Assembly: GCA_031271635.1 (NCBI GenBank)
Contig: JAISVG010000071.1
Coordinates: forward strand, 1-5,511
Direction of reading: 5' to 3'
Length of the DNA: 5,511 nucleotides
From: Erysipelotrichaceae bacterium
GTDB taxonomy: Bacteria > Bacillota_I > Bacilli_A > RFN20 > CAG-826
Shown: one piece after another, positions 1 through 5,254 of the stretch
Layout: each line of letters begins with the position of its first letter
Numbering within the stretch: position 1 is the first letter of the stretch
The notes under the pieces: model-generated
What the model was told of the DNA's origin: nothing
Databases searched by the model: none
What the model saw: only the letters and a program-made list of their open reading frames with translations
Position numbers and translations under genes: made by a program

Positions 1-280
1 TCCAAGAGTCGTTTTAAATGAAACTCAAGAAATCGTTAGTGCCATTAAAGAAGCAATGGGTGATGCGATTGATGTGAAGTTTGGTCTTTCGATTAATAAT
101 CTTCTTGATGATGAAATTATGGTTTCCTTAATTGCATCACACTTTAAAGATGACTATGACTTTAATGCCACTCCTAAAGAAATTAGAGAGGCCGTAATTA
201 CCAAGACGATTGTCCAAGAATATCCGAGCAAGGAAGATATTGTACCGGACTTTCTTAAAGAGCTTGATCAGGAGGAATAA
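1..280 (+). CDS. ftsZ: FtsZ cell division GTPase, C-terminal part (5' end outside window)
   Basis: This is the last 92 codons of an open frame that enters from the left edge (first full codon at base 2) and ends at TAA 278-280. FtsZ is the tubulin-like GTPase that polymerises into the cytokinetic ring at mid-cell. The visible part is the end of the tubulin-type C-terminal domain. Residues NETQEIVSAIKE correspond to the family segment with E-A-A-(E/D)-I-V. FGLSINNLLDDEIMVSLIASHF corresponds to the final strand pair, which in Bacillus reads FGSVINENLKDEIVVTVIATGF. A short, mostly polar linker of about 25 residues follows. The end, DIVPDFLKEL, resembles the conserved C-terminal peptide (DIPTFLR type) that binds FtsA, SepF and other partners. 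The tail is shorter than in Bacillus and ends acidic (DQEE) rather than basic. The GTP-binding half is not visible, so the call rests on the C-terminal similarity and on the cell-division and translation gene context. Confidence 0.85.
   Translation, partial: PRVVLNETQEIVSAIKEAMGDAIDVKFGLSINNLLDDEIMVSLIASHFKDDYDFNATPKEIREAVITKTIVQEYPSKEDIVPDFLKELDQEE
270..275 (+). promoter_or_regulatory. Ribosome binding site of ileS inside the end of ftsZ
   Basis: AGGAGG, a perfect Shine-Dalgarno core, lies 4 bases before the ileS ATG at 280 and within the last codons of ftsZ. With the TAATG stop/start overlap it fixes the ileS start and points to coupled translation of the two genes. Confidence 0.85.
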
Positions 281-3012
281 TGGAATTAAAAGATACGATT
301 TTAGTAAGTAAAACCCCTTTCGAAATGCGTGCTAATCTTGCGATGAAAGAGCCGGTTTTGCTAAAGAAGTGGCATGACCATGACTTATATAGTTTGATGA
401 ATGAAACCAAGGGTTTAAAGCGATCCTTTGTCCTTCATGATGGCCCTCCTTATGCAAACGGAAACATCCATTTAGGACATACCTTGAACCGTATTTTAAA
501 GGATTTTGTGTTGCGATATCAGAACATGAATGGCCTTTATACCCCGTTTGTTTTTGGCTGGGACACCCATGGTCTACCAATTGAAAACGCGGTCACTAAG
601 TCGGGTGTTAACCGTAAAACAACTTCAGTGATTGAGTTTCGAAAACTGTGTGAAGCCTATGCGGTGAAACAAATCGCGACCCAAAAAGAGCAAATTCGAC
701 GTCTTGGCGTTCTTGGAGATTTTAAGCATCCCTTTGTTACCTATGATCCTCATTATGAAAGTAAGCAAATTGAAGTTTTCGCCGCTCTCGCGCTCAAGAA
801 TTTGATTTATCGTGGTTTAAAGCCAGTTTACTGGTCATATAGTAGCGAGACTGCTCTTGCGGAGGCTGAAATTGAATATCATGATGTTGTTTCCGATGCC
901 ATCTATGTGGCATTTAAATTAAAAGAACCAGTCGCGTTTTTACCAAATGACACCAGCTTTGTCATTTGGACGACCACTCCCTGGACTTTGCCTGCCAATC
1001 TCGCAATTAGTGTTAACCCTAATTTTATTTATGATGTCATTAAGACTGAAGCATATGGACATTTGGTTTTATTAAGGGATCTTGAAGCTAGCGTATTAGA
1101 GACTTTAGGAGTTAAAGAATATCAAGTAATTAAAGAACTTCATGGTCGTGATCTTGAGGGTGTTTTAGCCGCGCATCCATTTTATGAACGCGCCGCCCCG
1201 ATTCTTTTAGGAAACCATGTCACTAATGAATCGGGAACTGGTCTAGTCCACACCGCACCAGGACACGGGCTTGATGATTATTTAGTTTCTAAAAAATATC
1301 ATATCGAACCTTACTGTCCAGTGGATGCTAGAGGCTATTTTGATGATAGCGTTGGCCCAAAATTAAGTGGCCTTTTTTATGAGACTGCGAATGAAGAAGT
1401 ATTAAAACTTTTAAAGGAAAAAAATGCACTGCTTCTTGCCAGCAAAATTACCCACAGCTATCCCCATGACTGGAGAACCCATAAGCCGGTTATTTTCCGC
1501 GCAACTCCCCAGTGGTTTTGTTCAATTAACCCGCTTAAGAAGCAAATTTTAAAAGCGATTAAACACGTCAAATGGACGCCGGCTTGGGGCGAGATTAGAA
1601 TGCAAAACATGATCGAAGGTCGTGATGATTGGACCATCTCAAGACAACGTGTCTGGGGTCTTCCAATCCCCATCATTTATGATGAACATCATGAACCAGT
1701 AATTGATGCGGCTTTATTTACTCATTTTGCCGCCTTAATTAAAGAACATGGATCAAATATTTGGTACCAAAAAGACACTGTTGATCTATTAAGTGATGCT
1801 TTTAAAGCAGCGCACCCGAATTATCATCGATACACTAAGGAAACTGATATTCTTGACGTTTGGTTTGATAGTGGGGCTTCCTTTTATGCAACGGGGGTGG
1901 ATGTACCATGTGATTTATATTTAGAAGGAAACGATCAATACCGAGGCTGGTTTAATTCTTCCTTGATTATTAGTGTCGCCACGAAAAACGTCGCGCCTTA
2001 TAAGGCAGTTTTGAGTCACGGCTTTGTTACTGATGAAAACTGGGATAAAATGTCAAAGTCAAAAGGAAACGGCATTGACCCTTTAAAAATTGCTGATACA
2101 TATGGGAGTGACATTTTGCGTCTCTGGGTCGCTTTAGTTGATTATAAGGAAGATGTGAGGCTCTCAGAAGGAATTATTGCCACGACAGCTGAAACATACC
2201 GAAAACTACGAAATACGATGCGCTTCCTAATTGTGTCCCTTAATAATGGTCGTTTTGGTACCTTTGATCCGAAACATGATCACCTTACTTCATCCTCCTT
2301 TATTGACCAATTGCTCCTTGCAAGATGGAAGGAAGTGGTTTTAAAATATACCAAGGCCCTTGCTAAATACAATTTTATTGAAGCAGTGAGCGAAATGATG
2401 CTTTTTATTAGTTTTGATCTTTCGAGTCTATATCTTGATATTATCAAAGATATTTTGTACTGTGAATCTCATCGCTCTAAAAGACGTCTTGAGGTTCAAA
2501 ATACCACTTATAAGATCCTAACTGAAATGATGCTGCTTCTAACTCCGATATTACCCTTTACCATGGATGAGATTAAAGATTTTGTTCCTGGGTATCAGCG
2601 CTTTTCGACCCAACTCGACCAAATGCCAAAAGGAAAGGCCTTAACAGCTAGTGAGGGAGAATTACTCCATAAATATCAAGAATTTAAAGCCCTCCGCAGC
2701 GAAGTTTTAAAGGAAATTGAAGTGTTAAGACAAGAAAAAGTCATTGGGGCTGCCTTAGAAAGTGAAGTGTTAATCACTTCTAATGACCGATTACTTGATG
2801 ATTTATTAAAACTTGATTCAGCCGAACTAGGACGACTGTTTATTGTTAGTCGCGTTACACTCGCGCGTGGCGAAAAACAGATTGTCGCCCGAAAGTTTGT
2901 CGCAAAAAAGTGTCCGCGATGCTGGGTTTATACTGATAAACTAGTTGCTTATCATGAAAACGAGGTCTGTCCTCGTTGTCAGGAAGTGTTAGAACATGAT
3001 TACCAAGATTAA
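280..3012 (+). CDS. ileS: Isoleucyl-tRNA synthetase (class Ia, bacterial type with C-terminal zinc motif)
   Basis: This cytoplasmic enzyme of 910 residues charges tRNA-Ile with isoleucine using ATP and edits mischarged valine. The length is normal for bacterial IleRS (about 900-940). The class I signature PPYANGNIHLGH is at residues 56-67 (HLGH at 64-67). The inserted CP1 editing domain shows the Thr-rich WTTTPWTLPAN at 230-240 and GTGLVHTAPGHGLDDY at 319-334, with its conserved DD pair. The Rossmann fold continues with DVWFDSG at 526-532. The second class I signature, KMSKS, is at 590-594. A helical anticodon-binding domain follows from about residue 640. The C-terminal zinc motif uses Cys878, Cys881, Cys897 and Cys900 (CPRCW...CPRC). 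KMSKS and the C-terminal zinc motif are typical of the common bacterial, pseudomonic-acid-sensitive class; actual drug sensitivity is not shown. The start is fixed by AGGAGG and by overlap with the ftsZ stop. The context before KMSKS (ENWD) departs from the usual DGxG. No T-box leader precedes it. Confidence 0.98.
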   Translation: MELKDTILVSKTPFEMRANLAMKEPVLLKKWHDHDLYSLMNETKGLKRSFVLHDGPPYANGNIHLGHTLNRILKDFVLRYQNMNGLYTPFVFGWDTHGLPIENAVTKSGVNRKTTSVIEFRKLCEAYAVKQIATQKEQIRRLGVLGDFKHPFVTYDPHYESKQIEVFAALALKNLIYRGLKPVYWSYSSETALAEAEIEYHDVVSDAIYVAFKLKEPVAFLPNDTSFVIWTTTPWTLPANLAISVNPNFIYDVIKTEAYGHLVLLRDLEASVLETLGVKEYQVIKELHGRDLEGVLAAHPFYERAAPILLGNHVTNESGTGLVHTAPGHGLDDYLVSKKYHIEPYCPVDARGYFDDSVGPKLSGLFYETANEEVLKLLKEKNALLLASKITHSYPHDWRTHKPVIFRATPQWFCSINPLKKQILKAIKHVKWTPAWGEIRMQNMIEGRDDWTISRQRVWGLPIPIIYDEHHEPVIDAALFTHFAALIKEHGSNIWYQKDTVDLLSDAFKAAHPNYHRYTKETDILDVWFDSGASFYATGVDVPCDLYLEGNDQYRGWFNSSLIISVATKNVAPYKAVLSHGFVTDENWDKMSKSKGNGIDPLKIADTYGSDILRLWVALVDYKEDVRLSEGIIATTAETYRKLRNTMRFLIVSLNNGRFGTFDPKHDHLTSSSFIDQLLLARWKEVVLKYTKALAKYNFIEAVSEMMLFISFDLSSLYLDIIKDILYCESHRSKRRLEVQNTTYKILTEMMLLLTPILPFTMDEIKDFVPGYQRFSTQLDQMPKGKALTASEGELLHKYQEFKALRSEVLKEIEVLRQEKVIGAALESEVLITSNDRLLDDLLKLDSAELGRLFIVSRVTLARGEKQIVARKFVAKKCPRCWVYTDKLVAYHENEVCPRCQEVLEHDYQD
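2959..2977 (+). other. Perfect 7-bp hairpin just upstream of the lspA ribosome binding site
   Basis: AACGAGG (2959-2965) and CCTCGTT (2971-2977) are exact reverse complements around a 5-base TCTGT loop. The stem lies within the ileS zinc-motif codons and ends 3 bases before the AGGAAG that probably serves lspA. There is no T-tract, so it is not an intrinsic terminator. It may shape translation or processing at the ileS/lspA junction, or be a by-product of codons for the Cys-Pro-Arg-Cys motif. Confidence 0.4.
2981..2986 (+). promoter_or_regulatory. Probable ribosome binding site of lspA
   Basis: AGGAAG lies 9 bases before the ATG at 2996, inside the final codons of ileS. It has one mismatch to AGGAGG at acceptable spacing and supports 2996 as the lspA start. 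Confidence 0.55.
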
Positions 3013-3583
3013 AAGCGGTTTAAAACTTTTTTACCGGTCTTATGCATGGCTCGGTCTACTACTATTACTGCTCGACTTAGTTTCAAAACTAGTGATTCAA
3101 CATTATGTGGCAATAGGTCAAGAAATCACCCTTATTCCAAAGTTTTTGTATTTAACGCTTACTTATAATAAGGGCGCAGCATGGTCGATTCTTGATAGTG
3201 ATGCGGGACACATTGTTCTAACTGTCATTAGTTGGCTTGCCTTTGTAGGAATTCTTGGCTATTTTATTGTGAGTTACAAAAAGACAAATCTCTTGCAGAA
3301 AGCCATTATTATGTGTCTTCTTGCGGGAACAATTGGAAACGGGATTGATCGAACTTTCTATGAGGATGGTGTTATTGACTTCATCGGGGTTTACCTCTTT
3401 TATCCGAACCGTTTTCCAATTTTCAATCTGGCTGATTGTTGTTTAGTAGTCGGGATTATTATCCTCCTTGTTTATATATTTACCACCGAGATAAGAATTA
3501 GGCGTCGTAAGCGAAAGCTTAATCCTCCTTCAAATGACCGTGTTAAGTCCCAATCTGAAAAAGAAGATGATGGCGAATTATAA
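2996..3583 (+). CDS. lspA: Lipoprotein signal peptidase (signal peptidase II)
   Basis: This inner-membrane aspartic protease of 195 residues cuts the signal peptide from prolipoproteins after Lgt has lipidated the lipobox cysteine. Four hydrophobic segments are visible, near residues 17-36, 72-92, 101-116 and 146-163. The family motifs are all present: D27 and K31 in the first helix, NKGAAWS at 58-64, GNGIDR at 114-119, VIDFI at 126-130 and FPIFNLAD at 140-147. By family knowledge D118 and D147 are the catalytic dyad, and both are intact. The protein is about 30 residues longer than the usual 150-170 because of a charged C-terminal tail. That tail is first very basic (RIRRRKRK, fitting a cytoplasmic, positive-inside end) and then acidic. 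The gene overlaps the end of ileS by 17 bases and its own end overlaps the following pseudouridine synthase, so all three are probably co-translated. The ileS-lspA-ylyB/rluD order is conserved in Firmicutes. Confidence 0.97.
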   Translation: MITKIKSGLKLFYRSYAWLGLLLLLLDLVSKLVIQHYVAIGQEITLIPKFLYLTLTYNKGAAWSILDSDAGHIVLTVISWLAFVGILGYFIVSYKKTNLLQKAIIMCLLAGTIGNGIDRTFYEDGVIDFIGVYLFYPNRFPIFNLADCCLVVGIIILLVYIFTTEIRIRRRKRKLNPPSNDRVKSQSEKEDDGEL

Positions 3584-4460
3584 AGAAATCATTGTTTCAA
3601 GTGATTCTAAACAACGACTTGATGTCTATTTATTGCCCTTTTTTTCTTATTCAAGGTCGCATCTTTTAAAAAAAATTAAACAGCATGAAATAACTGTTAA
3701 CGGATCGATAACCCTAGCTTCCTATCTTCCCAAAAAAGGCGACAAGATTGTGGTTTTTCTTGATGAGAGCGGTGCACTAACTCCATCAAATAAGACCGTT
3801 CAGATTGTGTTTCAAGATGATGATCTTGCTGTTATTAATAAACCAAAGGGAATGGTAGTCCATCCTTCCATCGCCCATCATGATGATACTTTAGTTCATG
3901 CTTTAATTGAAAAGGTTAGTCTTAGTGACCATGATTATCGTCCTGGTATTGTTCACCGACTTGATAAAGATACTTCAGGACTACTTTTAATTGCAAAGAA
4001 CAATTTCACGCACCATGAGTTAGCAAAACAGTTAAAGCATCATATGGTCCACCGTGAATATCTTCTTTTGATTAAGGGACAATTGCAACAAAAACATTTT
4101 ATTGTTGAAGGAAGCATCGGACGTGATCCCAAAAATTTTAAGAAAATGATGGTGACTCCTCTTGGAAAGCCGGCAAAAACCGAATTCTTTTTCGTTAAGC
4201 AATATCAGAATTACTCCTTATATCGCGCTAAATTATATACCGGCCGTACCCATCAGATTCGCGTGCATCTTGCTAAACTTGGCCATCCTATTGTTGGAGA
4301 CGCGCTTTATGGCGGGGATCTTAGTTTAACAAATAAAGGTCAGCTTTTAGCTGCGGTTAAACTGGCCTTTGTTCATCCAACAACTAAAAAGAAAATGGCT
4401 TTTGAAATTGAAGTTGACGTCGAGTTTAAAAGGATTCTTCAGCGATTATCGGCTTTGTAA
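3570..4460 (+). CDS. rluD: RluA/RluD-family 23S rRNA pseudouridine synthase (YlyB-like)
   Basis: This predicted cytoplasmic enzyme isomerises specific uridines in large-subunit rRNA to pseudouridine. From the chosen start it is 296 residues, close to the family norm of about 300. An N-terminal S4 RNA-binding domain spans about residues 14-62 (RLDVYLLPFFSYSRSHLLKKI...ITVNG...PKKGDKI). The catalytic domain follows, with NKPKGMVVHPS at 90-100, the signature HRLDKDTSGLLL at 129-140 with catalytic Asp132, and GRTHQIRVHL at 225-234 followed by HPIVGDALYGG. The frame is open from an ATG at 3534, but that start lacks a Shine-Dalgarno and adds 12 residues not typical of the family. The paired ATGATG at 3567/3570 gives MANYKEIIV..., which fits better, with a purine-rich AAAAGAAG just before it and lspA translation ending at 3583. 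The exact target uridines cannot be read from sequence. Position after lspA matches Bacillus ylyB, so RluD is a family name here, not a proven specificity. Confidence 0.93.
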   Translation: MANYKEIIVSSDSKQRLDVYLLPFFSYSRSHLLKKIKQHEITVNGSITLASYLPKKGDKIVVFLDESGALTPSNKTVQIVFQDDDLAVINKPKGMVVHPSIAHHDDTLVHALIEKVSLSDHDYRPGIVHRLDKDTSGLLLIAKNNFTHHELAKQLKHHMVHREYLLLIKGQLQQKHFIVEGSIGRDPKNFKKMMVTPLGKPAKTEFFFVKQYQNYSLYRAKLYTGRTHQIRVHLAKLGHPIVGDALYGGDLSLTNKGQLLAAVKLAFVHPTTKKKMAFEIEVDVEFKRILQRLSAL

Positions 4461-5106
4461 TTACTCTTTGATAGTTTTTAAAAGTCATTTTAACTATGTC
4501 ATTAAGGGCCATTACGCCAATTTTACTTAGTAATTCACTTGCGAAAGTATCGACAATATTTCCTGCTCCTAAGGGGATGGCAGTATGATATTTTTGCCCG
4601 ATTCGTTTCATTTCAAGTAAAAAATAGTAACGTGCGAGACACGAAGCAAGCGCGACGGCAAGATATTTATCTTCAGCCTTAGTTTCAAAGATGACTGGAG
4701 TAACAACTTGTTTTTCGTCTTCAAGATATTTAAAGTAATGCTCAGCACTCACAAATTGATCAATGATAATTGCTTGTTTAAAGGCCGACAATTTTTCACG
4801 ATGAAGGAGTTTTCTTAAGGCAAGATTGTGGAGTTTTGCGAGGATGATTTTGATATTGTGATATTTTTGCATTTCTTGATTAAAGACTCTGGGAGTAAGA
4901 ATAAGAACTTGGTGCTTAACTAAATCACAAAGCTTAGTCCCAAGAGATAGAATTATTTTGTCGTTCATGCGTTTAGAATCTTTGATTCCTAAAGCTAATA
5001 GTTCTTTAATTGCACGAGTTTCAACTAAAGCGGCCGCGACGACAATTGGACCAAAAAAATCGCCAGTACCAACTTCATCAGTGCCGATATGTGTTTGTAA
5101 TTCCAT
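4426..5106 (-). CDS. rnhC: Ribonuclease HIII, short form lacking the N-terminal domain
   Basis: This 226-residue enzyme is predicted to cut the RNA strand of RNA-DNA hybrids (R-loops, primer remnants) in the cytoplasm. The start motif GTDEVGTGDFFGP (residues 8-20) is characteristic of RNase HIII rather than HII, which has DEVGRG. The catalytic acids can be placed as D10, E11, D116 (IIIDQF) and E145 (ETKAEDKYLAVALASCLARY), the DEDE set of this family. IKDSK at 41-45 is also conserved. RNase HIII usually has about 300 residues, with an N-terminal TBP-like hybrid-binding domain of roughly 80 residues. Here the catalytic motif starts at residue 8, and an in-frame TAA two codons upstream (5110-5112) rules out an extension without a frameshift. 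No Shine-Dalgarno precedes the ATG, but TATAAT sits 6 bases upstream. The gene runs opposite to the ftsZ-rluD operon and overlaps the rluD end by 35 bases. The active site is complete, so the protein is probably functional rather than decayed. Confidence 0.93.
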   Translation of the reverse strand: MELQTHIGTDEVGTGDFFGPIVVAAALVETRAIKELLALGIKDSKRMNDKIILSLGTKLCDLVKHQVLILTPRVFNQEMQKYHNIKIILAKLHNLALRKLLHREKLSAFKQAIIIDQFVSAEHYFKYLEDEKQVVTPVIFETKAEDKYLAVALASCLARYYFLLEMKRIGQKYHTAIPLGAGNIVDTFASELLSKIGVMALNDIVKMTFKNYQRVITKPIIAEESF

Positions 5107-5112
5107 AATTTA

Positions 5113-5118
5113 ATTATA
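5113..5118 (-). promoter_or_regulatory. Candidate -10 element for rnhC (leaderless arrangement)
   Basis: On the minus strand this reads TATAAT, a perfect sigma-70/SigA -10 hexamer, followed by TAAATT and then the rnhC ATG. Initiation 6-7 bases downstream of the -10 would fall on the A of the start codon. The -35 is poor: TTGTTC at 5133-5138 has only a 14-base spacer. In a region of about 20% GC a chance TATAAT is possible, so this is a candidate only. Confidence 0.45.
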
Positions 5119-5125
5119 GATAAAG

Positions 5126-5139
5126 ATTGTTAGAACAAT
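5126..5139. repeat. 14-bp dyad ATTGTTAGAACAAT, operator-like
   Basis: Perfect 6-base arms (ATTGTT and AACAAT) flank a 2-base AG centre. The dyad lies 7 bases upstream of the rnhC candidate -10 and covers where a -35 would be, as expected of a repressor or activator site. Its size suits a dimeric helix-turn-helix regulator. In DNA this AT-rich such dyads also occur by chance. Confidence 0.35.
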
Positions 5140-5183
5140 TAAAGAATGAATTCATCTTAGTGCAAAATCGAAATCGTTTGAAA

Positions 5184-5234
5184 AATAGTAGGTTGATTAA
5201 TGAATTCTGTTGAAGTAGATAAAACACTACTATT
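5184..5234 (+). repeat. Inverted repeat in the upstream region of the KilA-N gene
   Basis: AATAGTAG (5184-5191) and CTACTATT (5227-5234) are exact 8-base inverted copies 35 bases apart. The right arm ends 9 bases before the GAGGGG ribosome binding site. If the region is transcribed, the pair could fold near the start of the KilA-N gene; otherwise it could be a split binding site. The GC-poor arms make the fold weak. Confidence 0.3.
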
Positions 5235-5243
5235 AAAAATATG

Positions 5244-5250
5244 AGGGGTG
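5244..5250 (+). promoter_or_regulatory. Ribosome binding site of the KilA-N gene
   Basis: AGGGGTG at 5244-5250 differs by one base from the AGGAGGTG-type Shine-Dalgarno and is 4 bases before the ATG at 5255. It supports this start, which also gives a KilA-N domain at the usual distance from the N-terminus. Confidence 0.7.
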
Positions 5251-5254
5251 TTTA

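Larger units (their letters stand above)
5107..5254. other. AT-rich divergent intergenic region with short repeats
   Basis: These 148 bases separate rnhC (minus) from the KilA-N gene (plus), with about 20% GC near the rnhC side. They should hold both promoters. Visible elements are the dyad ATTGTT-AG-AACAAT (5126-5139), the palindrome ATGAATTCAT (5146-5155), a 9-base direct repeat AATGAATTC at 5145-5153 and 5199-5207, a tandem AAATCG pair at 5165-5176, and inverted AATAGTAG/CTACTATT (5184-5191 and 5227-5234). TTGAAA at 5178-5183 is a fair plus-strand -35, but no good -10 follows at normal spacing. No tRNA, terminator or attachment site is evident. Confidence 0.6.

Noticed and set aside
332..580. 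An 82-codon open frame on the minus strand
   Set aside because: It lies wholly opposite the conserved start of ileS including the HLGH motif, has no ribosome binding site evidence, and its translation resembles no family I know. It is a shadow of ileS.
1458..1676. A 72-codon open frame on the minus strand
   Set aside because: It is antisense to a conserved core stretch of ileS, with no start signal and no recognisable domain. It is best explained by codon bias of the real gene.
3534..3569. The ATG at 3534 as the start of the pseudouridine synthase
   Set aside because: No Shine-Dalgarno precedes it (the upstream bases are pyrimidine-rich, CCTCCTT), and the 12 added residues do not look like the family N-terminus. 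The ATGATG at 3567/3570 fits better. It is not formally excluded.
4461..4500. Intrinsic terminator after rluD
   Set aside because: No GC-rich stem followed by a T-tract is visible, and these bases code for the C-terminus of the convergent nuclease.
4426..5106. Annotating the minus-strand nuclease as RNase HII because it is short
   Set aside because: Length fits HII, but the motif is DEVGTGDFFGP and the third block is ETKAED, both characteristic of RNase HIII. HII would show DEVGRG and a KGD block.
5145..5207. CRISPR or insertion-sequence ends suggested by repeated AATGAATTC
   Set aside because: There are only two 9-base copies, with no spacer pattern, no transposase and no target duplication. 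This is too little for either feature.
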